NCBI RefSeq assembly: GCF_011075055.1
Contig: NC_058146.1
Span: forward strand, 4,836,001 to 4,900,000
Length of the DNA stretch: 64,000 nucleotides
Direction of reading: 5' to 3'
DNA from: Mangifera indica
Lineage: Eukaryota; Streptophyta; Magnoliopsida; Sapindales; Anacardiaceae
Both the position numbers and the translations under genes were made by a program. Positions 51,930 to 63,896 of this stretch are shown one piece after another. Position 1 is the stretch's first letter, and every line of letters starts with the position of its first letter. The notes under the pieces are model-generated. The model saw nothing but the letters and a program-made list of their open reading frames with translations, had not been told where the DNA came from and did no database searches.

Positions 51930-53781
51930 TATCCATGAGTTTGAAATGAAAGACCTCAGCATGGAGACTTGCAAAGACAAGGTGAGAGACATAGAAATTT
52001 ATATAATTTATTTAAGCCAAATGACTTATTCCCATCTAAAGTTTGATGCAATTGTAAAGTTAATTTTGAAAAAGTTAATTTATCATCCATAAGAAAAAAT
52101 CATCATTAATTTTAATGATTAAATAGTATTTATAATATTTTGTATAAATATGATAATATATGGTGAAAATTAGAGTGTTTAAAAAAACTTATGCAATTGT
52201 CATAATAGAGACTACAAGTGCGATATAAGTGGCAATTGCTTAATGAGTTAATTTTCTAATATTTATTAACTTTTATCTTGTTTTTTATTTCTTATTATTT
52301 GTTTTTTGACATATCGAACTTAGATTATAGTTGTGTATCTATTTAGACATGCAAATTGTTTTCTCTACTTAATACATTTTTACTTAGAAAAAAAAATTGC
52401 ACAACTTCTCCTTAATCAACCCCATATTCAAACATTTAGAAATCTTAGATTTGAAGTGAAAATGGAACATGTTCATCAATAAATAGAAACAAATTTATAA
52501 TGAAGAATCCAAAATAAAAAGTTCTAATGGAACAATAACACATATGAAAGAAGTTCAAAGAAATTTGTTCAGCAAAACCTACTAAGTATCAAGAGAGGGC
52601 GTGAGAAAAGAAAGGAGTGTTGAGAGAGTGGGACAAAGAACAAAAAGCTAATGACAAAATCCTAAGAGAATAAATAGAAGGTGGAAGAAGAAAATGACAA
52701 ATTATAATAAGTATTCTAAATTAAAAAAAATGTCACAAATCTACTTTTAGTCTTCCATCATATTTATTTAAGCAATAAAGCTATGTGTACCGATTTTTTA
52801 TATCTTATTTGTGTATACAAATAATATATCATATGATTAAATAATTTTAAATTAAACTGAAAATAATACTCAATCACATAATAATATATTATCTGTATAT
52901 ATAAATTATGTATTAAAAATAGGTACTCTTATTTAAGTTTAAATTTATTATGATTAGTTGTATTTAAAATAATTAAATTTAGTTTATATGTTTATAAATA
53001 AAAGTAAAAATTTATATGATGTTTGGATGATAGCAATAAACCTTTTTAATTATAATTTAAGGTCCATTTGAGGGTGGGCCTGATTGCAAATTTTCAAAAT
53101 TTTTTGCCATTCATGTCCACAATTAAAGATTGGCCTGATACATATAAACGACTTCTTTCAACTTGAAGGTGGGTATGGGCATGGGCCTACCCTCACAAGG
53201 ACCAAGTTGCCCCTACTCGAAGGAAGGCTTTCGTATTATGCAAAGCAAATAGGGCAGTTACCATTGGAAAGTTATGGCTCAGGCCAGATGACCGGTCTGA
53301 TGCATGATTTTTTCTCATCTTATACAAATACAATAAAATTGAACCAATCAATTACTTAAATGCATGCAACTCGAGGTTCAAATCCAAATAATTATTTTAC
53401 TCTAATTACGGACTAATTTCTGAAGAAAAGTTAGACTTCTTTATCTGTTATTGTGTATTATATCGTAAATATTTTATTATATCATTTTTTTTGAAATATA
53501 TATCGATTTATTTCGATAATATGTATTATATCATATCATATAATATATTTATAGTATCATATTAATTTGATATAACTTATAATAAATATCGTAGATACAT
53601 ATTGTATATTATAAGATAACTATACCAACAAAAAAGAGAGAGAGAGAGAGAGAAAGAGAGATGACGTTATTTATCAAGTTATAATTTGCATCCTTATAAT
53701 TTATATATATCATATAAATTAATCAATTTTAGTAGAGTACAGTTTTTTAAACTTGATTCTTTTTGTAAGACAAAGTAAAGC
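51930..53781. other. Unit 2 spacer
   Basis: No gene. 52440-53400 is similar to 62310-62990 and 44330-44750 but lacks the hAT-type element found there (empty site at about 53365). It contains an AT-rich repeat copy at 52790-52930 and a (GA)n run at about 53635-53658. Confidence 0.55.
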
Positions 53782-54590
53782 TTATTTTTTACCCATTACT
53801 TGAATTTTTCCAAAGAAAACTCTTGTCAACATATTCTTGCATTTCAAAGATGTCTTTAGCAACATCAAACCCTAATAAAAACACCAAATATATGAGTATA
53901 ATTATAATAATATGAGCTTAAACTTTATTCAAAGTGATAATCAAATACGAAAAAATTATGTATTTGACAAACCTTTTGAACACCAAAATTAATAACCTTC
54001 TCTTCAAGTGAACACAAATCCTTAACGTTAGACTTATTCAGCAAGTTGATGACACTTGTTGTAGACATCGGCTTCAACTCCAAGTTATCCGTCACCATGT
54101 ATGTCACCACCCCTTTAACGAAACCCCCCTCAGCCACGGCCGCCGTACTTGTCCCAACGGACTTACTAGTAGCAGTTAAATAAGGAGCCTCCCTGGTCAT
54201 TTGCCTCTTGCAACTTGGACAAACAATCTTTGGATTATCAGCCACATTTGAACTGCAGTATGGGCACAGGTAAACATTCCGTTTCTCAAATACATGATCG
54301 GGCAACAAGAGGGGTATTTCAGTAGAAGAAATTGGAGACTTTGGATTTAGTAGAGAATTTTTGTCTTGGTTTGGCTGCATATATGTTTCACTCAGACCTT
54401 TAATGCTCTGGTAAAGGTTACCTAAGCAGCCAACCATGCTTTTCTTCTCCAAGAGCCTTACAACAGTGGCAACAGGCAAAGAAAGTAAATAAAAGAGAAA
54501 ATCTGCAATTTCTTTCTCAGCTTCAGCAAATAGCACCTTTTTAGCTTCACTGTCAACAAGAGGCTTCAGCTTAAATTTTTTCTCAGCCAT
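53782..54590 (-). CDS. DUF674 family protein, type I (locus 8), 235 aa
   Basis: Exons 54590-53973 and 53871-53782, phase 0. Start MAEKKFKLKPLVDSEAKK; exon 2 begins GLMLLKTSLKCKNMLTRVFF and stops earlier than locus 7 (VMGKK). Cys pairs CPYC and CPSC. The TATA-like box is at about 54639-54648 and the upstream region (54600-55200) matches that of locus 4, so unlike locus 7 it keeps an apparently original promoter. Very similar to locus 7 throughout. Function unknown. Confidence 0.85.
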
Positions 54591-55221
54591 GGATAATTTT
54601 GATGTGTGTAGAACAAGGTGAATAAAATGGGAAAAGCTAAATATATAGTGAAGTAAAGTTGATCAGGATTCACTGCACATAAAGAGCAATGGTGAGCAAT
54701 TATTACTGTCTTTTCGTTATGTGCATTTTCAAGCAAATCTGGCAATAATTGTTATTAATTGTTCCCCACTTAAAAACGCAAAATTTTAATGGTGATAACA
54801 GGAATTGCATACAAATTTAAGATACGGGCAATAGAAAGGTCGGCAGTTGAAAGAACAAATGAATCTCGGGAAACCTAATCGCCATTGGCCAGAAAACGAA
54901 GCAGTCAAATACACTTATGCCGTTTTGACATTAAAGTTTCTCCCCTTCCAGTACTCTTCTCACGTCTATTTATGATTTCTCTGCATTACTTCACAATTTG
55001 GCAAATCAAATTCAAAATAGAATTCTATCTCAGGCTTCAGCTGCATATCACGGAATACTAATCCATAGTTTTCTGACGAAACACATGAAAGACATAAGAT
55101 GGCCATGACATTAAATCAGATTAAACTTATTAAACAAAACCCTCTTTCAACACAAGATGTCTTTTTCAAAGTTCCAACAGAATACCACCTTCACGCCAAA
55201 ATCTACAACCATCCCGCTATT

Positions 55222-56030
55222 TATCGGAAATATAAATTGAACTTATAAGTGTGAAGATTGAAACTCATGTTACATAAAACCAATTGGCTTATGTTAAGGT
55301 CCAATTTACAACACTTATATACCACTCATTTTAGTTAAGTTTATTAGATGTGAGACTCTTCTTTATTTGAGTCTCCAACACCCCTGCTTAAGTGCAAGCA
55401 CCTAGGTTGTTAAACCTGCCTCTCGGCTCAGCCGATTTTTGGTTGGGTGCGTTGTCACTTGTATCCAGGAACACTTAGGCTGTTAAACCCGCCGTTTGCC
55501 TCGTGCTCTGATACCATGTCGGAAATATAAATTGGGCTTATAAGTGTGAAGATTGAAACTCATGTTACATAAAACCAATTGGCTTATGTTAAGGTCCAAT
55601 TTACAACACTTATATACCACTCATTTTAGTTAAGTTTATTAGATGTGGGACTCTTCTTTATTTGAGTCTCCAACACCCCCGCTTAAGTGCAAGCACCTAG
55701 GTTGTTAAACCTGCCTCTCGGCTCAGTCGATTTTTGGCTGGGTGCGTTGTCACTTGTATCCAGGAACACTTAGGCTGTTAAACCCGCCGTTTGGCTCGTG
55801 CTCTGATACTATGTCGGAAATATAAATTGGGCTTATAAGTGTGAAGATTGAAACTCATGTTACATAAAACCAATTGAGTTATGTTAAGGTCCAATTTACA
55901 ACACTTATATACCACTCATTTTAGTTAAGTTTATTAGATGTGGGACTCTTCTTTATTTGAGTCTCCAACACCCCCGCTTAAGTGCAAGCACCTAGGTTGT
56001 TAAACCTGCCTCTCGGCTCAGCTGATTTTT
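55222..56030 (-). mobile_element. Tandem TRIM retrotransposon array (3 LTRs, 295-bp period)
   Basis: LTRs at 55222-55380, 55517-55675 and 55812-55970 (159 bp each) alternate with internal regions 55381-55516 and 55676-55811 (136 bp each) and a truncated third (55971-56030). On the minus strand each LTR runs TGTTGGAGACTC ... TCCGACA. A primer-binding site matching initiator-Met tRNA (TGGTATCAGAGC, e.g. 55505-55516) directly abuts the LTR, and a polypurine tract (AAGCGGGGG, 55676-55684) directly precedes the next. No coding capacity, as expected of a TRIM. The paralogous site at 38618-38622 is empty. The outer LTR at the 56030 end is missing, so this is not a simple intact insertion. Confidence 0.93.
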
Positions 56031-56754
56031 ATTGAGTTTGAGTCTCAAGTGTTTTCTGCCGCACCGTGGACAAATCAAGTGCCACATTATGATTGGGATA
56101 GATGTAGAACTATTGGGTCATCAGTTTATAATGAAAAAAGCAGAAGTAGAATTTCTTTGGCATAAATTTGATATGTTGTTGTTGTAAAAAGGCAGAAGTA
56201 AAATTAAACATTTATTGCAGCTTTTAAATCAATGTACAGTAGTTGTTGTAAGCAATTCTTTTTTTGTGAGCCAAACTTTAATAATTTTAAAAGAAGTTTG
56301 ATGCGTTTGAATTTGAAATTGACTCTTTCAAATTAAATTAAACTTAAATTTAATTTGAATATAATTTAATTTGAATCAAATTTTTAAAGACTTTGTACTT
56401 TAGTATTGTACTTCTATTTATTAAAAATTATAGAACTATTCTTATTGTGTTTATGAATAGTTACACTTTATTGATCAACATTACAATTTGAGTAGATCAC
56501 AATCGCTGGATTTAAGAATTATTAACTGGGCTACAAGGATTCACTTTGGTTTACAATACATTAAATGTTTAGTAGCATAGTTACATATTATTTGTACATT
56601 CAATTATATATTTAAAAGTGTATATATATAGTTTTATTATTCATAAATATTTACAATTTATTTATTAACATTACAACTTAGGTAGATTGCTGCCTAGACA
56701 ACAATATAATATAATTCATGCAATTTCAGGATTTGAGAAATCTGATCCAAGGAT

Positions 56755-57599
56755 TTACAGTGGTTGGCAAGACGTTAATTGCATAGAGTACTCCGTCAAA
56801 AGCTTCGTCAAAACTGTCTTGCTTTGCAAAGATAACTGTAGCAGCTTCATAGCCTGGAAAAAGGAGATCAAATAGAAAGCAGTATTTCTCGGCTTTAGAA
56901 TATCTGGGCAGAGAAATTATCAATATGGTATTTATAATAAAGCCAATAACAAGGGAAGCAAATGTAACTTACCCCGTGCTCATCCAACGTAAGCCCCAGC
57001 TCTAAAATACCTTCCTTCGTTTTAAGCAAAGGAACTACATCTTTAGTAGACATAGGCATAAATTCCAAATTATCCTTCACAATGAAAGTCATCAAACCTT
57101 TTATAAATCCACCGTCAACAGGAAATCCAGTGTTTGCAGGTGAAGGAGGAACATAGGACAAGGCGGACGTCATTTTTTGATTGCACCGAGGACACATCAA
57201 GTTTGGAACGTCAGCCACAAATAAATGGCAGTTAGAACAACCGTATGATTCTCGATTATGCAGTTCATAATCAGAAAGCAAAAGAGGGATTTCAGTGGCG
57301 GATATAGGGACTCTAGGATTTAGCAGTGCTTTCTTGTTTTGGTTTGGTAGCAAGTAGGATTCACTAAGACTTTCAACGGTCTCATAGAGTTTGGCCAGTG
57401 AACCCACCATGTCTTCTTTTAAGATCCTAGTGACAGTGGCAAGTGGCAAAGAAAGAAGGTATAAGAGAAAATCTACAAAATCTTTGCCAGCTTCAGCAAA
57501 AAGAACTTTATTGCCAGCATTTGTGTCAACAAAAAGCTTCAAACTTACTTTTATTTTAGGTTCCGAGGCAGTTGGCATGGTCTCTTTGAACGTGTGCAA
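56755..57599 (-). CDS. DUF674 family protein, type II (locus 9), 241 aa
   Basis: Exons 57599-56973 and 56853-56755; donor GGG/GTAAGT, acceptor CCAG/GCT, phase 0. Start MHTFKETMPTASEPKIKVSLKL; end AMKLLQLSLQSKTVLTKLLTEYSMQLTSCQPL. Cys pairs CSNC and CPRC. The two ends match locus 5 (DTNAGNKVLF, GLTLDEHG) but the middle matches loci 6/10 (RVPISATEIPLLLSDYELHNRESYGCSNCHLF), so it is a mosaic. The locus 5 frameshift is absent here. The TATA-like sequence is degenerate (ttataaa, 57641-57647). Function unknown. Confidence 0.86.
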
Positions 57600-58079
57600 G
57601 CTGTCTAGCTACATGAACCATGGACACAATGTTAAGCCGTTTATAAAGAGGAAGAAGAACTGTTTGTAATTAGGAATATATATTTGTATTTATTGCACGC
57701 CAAAGTTGGAATCCCGTGGGCAATGGCCATGGTACTATACTTTTCTTTGTTTAATTAAGATATTAAGAATCATAGTACTATCAGTGGTTCCCCATCCATT
57801 ACTTGGCTTGTTGGCCATGGAATTACTTAGCTTGCCTTATAATATTAAAAAATTTTCCTACTGGGAATGAGTCAAATTAAATTTTGCAATCAAAGTTTCA
57901 AAAACTAACTTGCATGTATAGGAGCCAGTGATTCCATCATCTTTTCAGAAAGTACATTAATTACAGATAAAGCAAGCATTATTTCTATAATTTCCGACTT
58001 CCTCCTTGTGCTTAGGAGAAATGGAGCTGACTCTCTCCTTCATAAAGCATGAGATTTTAGTTTACTGAACCATTGTATA

Positions 58080-58370
58080 AAAAAATATTTTTTATATTAT
58101 TTGTCATATTAATTAAAAATAAATTTATTTTTATCTCAAAAAATTAATAAATAATAATATAATTATAATAAAATTAAGATTACCTTGGTAATCTTTAAAT
58201 ATCTAAAGCGAAAGTAGTAATTAGATTACCACTTATATTATTTGTCACCTCAGTATTGGTAATAGAAGATTACTGTAATATTTTATTACTGACAAATCAA
58301 ATAAGAGAGTAAAAGATAGATTACCAATGTAATCCTAAAAAACTGGAACCAAACAACCCCTAAAGGGTTG
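58080..58370. mobile_element. Truncated MITE of the TGTTTGGTT family, present only in unit 3
   Basis: Right end GGAACCAAACAACCCC and internal AT-rich sequence match 20588-21022 and 28919-29413. The unit 1 counterpart near 40660 continues directly to aaatcggagaat without it; that sequence reappears here at about 58590, so the inserted segment extends some 200 bp beyond the recognisable MITE. Confidence 0.5.
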
Positions 58371-59589
58371 TCACTAGGATATCTCTAACATTTGTAAGGA
58401 ATGAAGCCAACTTGGATGTTAAAATGTTGCTTGAGTTATAATTTATTTTTAATTTCCATCACTCTTGTGCTTGAAATGATAATTGTTGTTTGTATAAAAA
58501 AACTTACTTGGTAGGCCTCGTAATTATCAGAACAATAGGCTGAAACATCAATAGAAACTATAAGAAATAAACAATACTTAGGTTACTATAAATCGGAGAA
58601 TAAGGATTGCTTAATTAGTAATCCAATTGCCATTCATTGTTGTCACTTGTAAAATCAAAATATTGTTTACCAGTTCATTTTGTACCAAAAATGTAAAAAG
58701 TGCAAAGTGTACAAGATGTAGTACATAACTGAATTTTTTCAAGTGTCAAGTCAAATATTTATATAAACATTATTTCCACAAAGTGTACAATATTTGAGAA
58801 GGATCTTACAGCAGTTTAGCGTCCATGACCAAGGCTGCGGAATTAAAAGAAATTTTCTACAAGAAAATTGTGAACAAAAGAAAAACAAATGCCATTAAAG
58901 AAGCATCGAACCTTGCGAGGGCGTGTGCCACGTGGAAAGTGGGGGTCTTCCGGGGTGTTGTGTGAGATATTGACATGAAAAGGTGGTCCCATTTGGCAGG
59001 GGTTAGGCGTCCCTTTGAGCTGAATGGGGGACACTCATCGTATAGTAAATTGGTGCAAGCAGATGGGTGTTTGCAAATTGAGCGATGTACGAGGGTATAC
59101 ACTATTTTCTAGTTAGGGAGAGTTGTCACGACTCAAAGTTGGTGCGCATGACAGAGGTTCGTAAAGATAAAATGAGAGTTAAAATTAGTCCACCTCAAAA
59201 GTAGTATGTGAGGAAGATTTTACAACAGTTTGATAATCATAAGTAGTAAAAACTTGTATGTCAATTACTTCTCATTTTAAACTTAGTGAATAGCAACCTT
59301 CAAATAATGATATTGAACGGGAGTATTTGTCAAAATTTTTGTACTCTAATATAGTGGATAGCTTATGCATACAACGGTTTGTACAAGATTTGATATGTCA
59401 CAAGTAATGGTGAGCAAGTATATGTATGATCCTGATAAATGACATTGATAAACTATAGGATATATTCTATAATATAAGAATAAGTAAGCAAATTAGGTGG
59501 TTTGCAAGAGTTAAAGACAAAGCTCATGAGCTAACATCTACTTATACATAATATAAGAATTATTCGATGATGATATATATGTAAGGTTG

Positions 59590-60300
59590 AATTTGAATCG
59601 AGTTTATTTGAACTAAAAAATGAGCTCGATTTGAACAAGTCTAAAATAAACTTAGCTCAAACAACCTTAGCTCAAACAAACTTGAACTTTAGATTGAACT
59701 TGAGATTTAAATATTTTCAAGTTCTAAGGGTATTTGACTTATCAAACTTAGAAGTTTAGAAAAATTTACTACGAATGAACAAAAATGATAGTATTTTGAC
59801 TAATAAACATCAAAATAACGTAATTTGTCATTTTTTTTACTACAATATCAAACCGAATTTAAAACCCAATTTGAATTGGAGCCGAACTTAAGCTTGACTC
59901 CCCTCAAGTGAGTCAAGCTTGAATAACTTTAAGGGGAGCTTGGCAAGCTGAAGCTCGATTTGGGAGCCTGAAAAGTGTTAAATATTTTCAAGTTCTGAGG
60001 GTATTCGACTAGTCAAGCTTGAAATTTGAAAAAATTTGATATAAATTTACTAAAACGATATCATTTTGACCATTAGACATCGTTTATGATGTCATTTTTT
60101 AGAATTTATTATTCGATTACAGTATCAAATTGAGTTTAAAACTCAATTCGATTTGAATTGGAGATGAACTCAAATTTGACTCTTTTCAAATCGAGTCAAG
60201 CTTAAACAATTCAATTTGAATCGGAGACAAACTCAAATTCGACTTTATTCAAGTTGAGTTAAGCTCAAACTTAAGCTCGACTTGACTCGAATTAAATCTT
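59590..60300. repeat. GAGCTCGA/TCAAGCT-rich repeat, unit 3 copy
   Basis: Paralogue of 41640-42370 with the same internal duplication. It differs by small insertions, such as an extra acaaccttagctca near 59662. Confidence 0.6.
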
Positions 60301-60645
60301 TATCGACTTTGTATTTGTAGTACCATATTTCTATTTATTAAACACTATAATACTATTCATGTTACGTTTATGAATAGTTACACTTTATTTATCAACATTA
60401 CAACTTAGGTAGATCACAATTTCAGGATTTAAGAATTCCTAACTGGCCTCCAAGGATTCAAATTGGTTTGCAAGACATTAAATGTTCAGGAGAGCAGTTA
60501 CACATCAACACATAGTTTTATTGTTTATGAATAATTACAATTTATTTATCAACATTACAACTTAGGTAGATGTCTACCTAGGCAACAATAAGATATAATT
60601 CATGCAATTTCAGGATTTAAGAATTCTGAACTGGGCTCCAAGGAT

Positions 60646-61494
60646 TCACAGTGGTTGGCAAGACGTTACATATTGGGAGGAGTAGTCCTTGTAAAACTTT
60701 GTCAAGACTGTCTTGCTTTGCAAAGATAACTGAAGCAGCTTCATAGCCTAGAAAAAGTAGATCAAATAGAAAGCAGTATTTCTCAGCCTTAATTAGAATA
60801 TTTGGGTAGAGAAATTATCAATATGGTATTTGTAATAAAGCCAATAACAAAAGGAGCAAATGTAACTTACCGCTTGCACATCCAACATAAGCCGCAGCTC
60901 TAAAATACCTTCCTTCTTTTTAAGCAAAGGAACTACATCTTTAGTAGACATAGGCATAAATTCCAAATTATCCTTCACAATGAAAGTCATCAAACCTTTT
61001 ATAAATCCACCGTCAACAGGAAATCCAGTGTTTGCAGGTGAAGGAGGAACATAGGACAAGGCGGACGTCATTTTTTGATTGCACCGAGGACACATCAAGT
61101 TTGGAACGTCAGCCACAAATAAATGGCAGTTAGAACAACCGTATGATTCTCGATTATGCAGTTCATAATCAGAAAGCAAAAGAGGGATTTCAGTGGCGGA
61201 TATAGGGACTCTAGGATTTAGCAGTGCTTTCTTGTTTTGGTTTGGTAGCAAGTAGGATTCGCTAAGACTTTCAATGGTCTCATAGAGTTTGGCCAGTGAA
61301 CCCACCATGTCTTCTTTTAAGATCCTAGTGACAGTGGCAAGTGACAAAGAAAGAAGGTATAAGAGAAAATCGACAAAATCTTTGCCAGCTTCAGCAAAAA
61401 CAACTTTGTCAGCATTTGTGTCAACAAAAAGGTTCAAACTTACTTTTATTTTAGGTTCTGAGGCAGCTGGCATGGTTTCTTTGAACGTTTGCAA
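60646..61494 (-). CDS. DUF674 family protein, type II (locus 10), 241 aa
   Basis: Exons 61494-60871 and 60747-60646, phase 0. Start MQTFKETMPAASEPKIKVSL; exon 2 ends LTKFYKDYSSQYVTSCQPL. Cys pairs CSNC and CPRC. A TATA-like tatata is at about 61533. Near-identical to locus 6, including introns and upstream region. Function unknown. Confidence 0.87.
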
Positions 61495-62999
61495 GCTCTC
61501 TAGCTATACGAACCATGGACACATTGTTAAGCTATATACAAGGAAGAAGAAGAACTGTTTGCAATTAGGAATCTGTATTTGTATTTATTTCACGCCAAAG
61601 TTGGAATCCCGTGGCCAATGGAGACGGTTCTATACCTCTCTTAATTTGTTTAATCAAGATATTAAGAATCATAGCACTGTCAATGGTTCCCAATTCATTA
61701 CTTGGCTTAGATTATTGAAAATTCTTCCTTCTGGGAGTCAGTCAAATTAAATCTTGGCATCAAAGTTTCTCTCATTTACCTCTACCTCAGATTAACTTAC
61801 ATATATAGGAGTCAGTGATTCCATCATCTTCTCAAAAAGTAAATTAATTATCGCAGATGAAGCAAGCATCATGTTCAGTGGCCCTATAATGAGTTGAAAA
61901 CCACCATACACCTTATTTCAAAATATATCAAATTTTATTTCATATAACCAAGAACTTTACTATAGAGATAATTCAAAGATATCATAAGACATGAAACATT
62001 AATTTTAGTTAAAAAATAAAAGAATAAAAATAGAGTACATTCAAAGAGTTACTGTAAATAACAATAGATAAAATTTTAATTTCTTTTTTTTACCTTACCC
62101 AATTTAAGAAGATATTTCCTTTAAATTTAATATGAGTAATATTACGTATAAAAATAAATTATATAAACTTATATATACAACATTCAAGTGAATGATTTTA
62201 AAGCGAGAAAAAAATAAACAATCACATCTCTCAATTAAAAGTTTTTATTTGTATGTATAATTTTATTCATTTAATATTAAACCCTAAACCATTTAATCTA
62301 GTAAAAATGGGAAATGTTCGTCAATAAATAGAGACAAATTTATAACTAAGAATTAAAAATTAAAAAATTCTAATGAAACAATAATATTTATGAAAGAAGT
62401 TCAAGGAAATTCGTTCTACAAAACCTACTAAGTATCAAAAGAGTGAGACAGAGAACGAGAGGTTGACAACAAATCCAGAGAAAAAAATAGAAGATGAAAG
62501 AAGAAAATGATAGATTATAATAAGTATTCTAAATTTTAAAAAAATCACAAATATACTTTTGTTTCAGTTTAGTTTAAATTTATTTTGATTAGATGTATTT
62601 GAAATAATTAAATTTAGTTTATATATTTATAAATAAAAATAAAAATTATATAATGTTTGGATGATTACAATATACCTCTTTAATTACAATTTAAGGCCCA
62701 TTTGAGGGTGGGCCTGATTGCAAACTTTCAAATTTTTTTGCCATACATGTCCACAATTAAAAATTGGCCTGATACATACAAACGACTCCTTTTAAGTTGA
62801 AGGTGGGCATGGGCCTACCCTCACAAGGCCCAAGTCTACCCCTAATCGAAGGAAGGCCTTCGGATCATGCAAAGGAAATATTGCGGTTACGGTTGGAAAG
62901 TTATGGCTCAGGCCAGATGATATGTCTGATACATGGTTTTTTGCAGTCTTATACATATGCAATAAAATTGAACCAATCAATTACTTAAATACATGCAAC
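61495..62999. other. Spacer downstream of unit 3
   Basis: Nearly identical to 43551-44755; non-coding as far as can be seen. A segment at 62390-62690 (gaagttcaaggaaat...) is present here and at 52550 but shortened in unit 1. Confidence 0.6.
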
Positions 63000-63896
63000 T
63001 AGGCATGGCAATGGACCGGGCCAGATATGGCTCAACCCATCGGGCTTGTGTGTTGGGTTCAAGGCCCATATAATAATGGGCCTTCGGACTTAACTGGCCC
63101 ATATATTTTATAAAGTCCGACCCTATATAAAAATGGGTCAGTCCATTTAAACAATTATTTTAAAATTTTTAATTAAAATTTTTAAATACAAATTATTTTT
63201 TAATTATTAAAATAGATAACAATATCTCGAACATTTTATTCATAATCTCTCATTTATGACAAAGAAATATTGTGGTTACAAGATAAAAAAAATAAGTTTA
63301 TAATATAGTATAAATAAATTGATTTACATACTGTATAAATTACAAATATAAATAAAATATATATACTATATCATTTCTCTATTCATTTTTTATATTCAAA
63401 TCTCTGAATTCTTTTGACATTGGATCTATTTGTAATATTTTGTAATAATAAAATTGAAATGAAAATGAAATTATAAATACAAAAAATTATTATTTACAAA
63501 TTTAGATAATTTTTAAAAAAGAGTTGATGAGAGAAAATGAGATTGAAAATATTGAGAGATTGAAATTGATGAAGAGTTGGATCGGTTTGTATAAAGTAAA
63601 ATAAATAAATTAAAAAATTAAAAAAAAAAACCTAAAGGCTTTTACCTTTGTGGTAGAAGGGCATAAGCCCTTTTGCCGTCTAATTTTCGTATTTTTATTT
63701 TTTAAATAGTAATGGATCGCTTTGGGTTAGCTCATGAACTTAATATTAAAGCTTATGACTTGGCTCGAAAAGTCTATAGGCTAGGCTCAACACGCTACAG
63801 TCCTATAACAGGTTTTATCGGACTGAACTTTAAATTTATGTTTCAGATTGGGCCTTCATTAGGTCTGGCCTAGGCCCAACCCAATTGGCATGTCTA
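63000..63896. mobile_element. hAT-type non-autonomous element (897 bp), uninterrupted copy
   Basis: Same ends as 44756-46008 (TAGGCATGGCAATGG ... GGCATGTCTA), flanked by CATGCAAC at 62992-62999 and 63897-63904. It lacks the nested MITE. Confidence 0.85.

Larger units (their letters stand above)
57600..60645. other. Spacer between loci 9 and 10
   Basis: Paralogous to 40185-42701. It contains a MITE (58080-58370), the GAGCTCGA repeat (59590-60300) and a decayed, interrupted counterpart of the small secreted-protein frame (58570-58760). No intact gene seen. Confidence 0.55.

Noticed and set aside
55222..55380. Cassandra-type TRIM (5S rRNA-bearing LTR)
   Set aside because: No 5S rRNA-like internal promoter sequence is visible in the 159-bp LTR.
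55222..56030. CRISPR-like or satellite interpretation of the 295-bp direct repeats
   Set aside because: The primer-binding site, polypurine tract and TG...CA LTR ends show a TRIM retrotransposon; the organism is a plant.
56726..56923. Minus-strand frame containing PGYEAATVIFAKQDSF
   Set aside because: It is a wrong-frame reading of DUF674 exon 2; the spliced frame gives the conserved AMKLLQLSLQSKTVLT.
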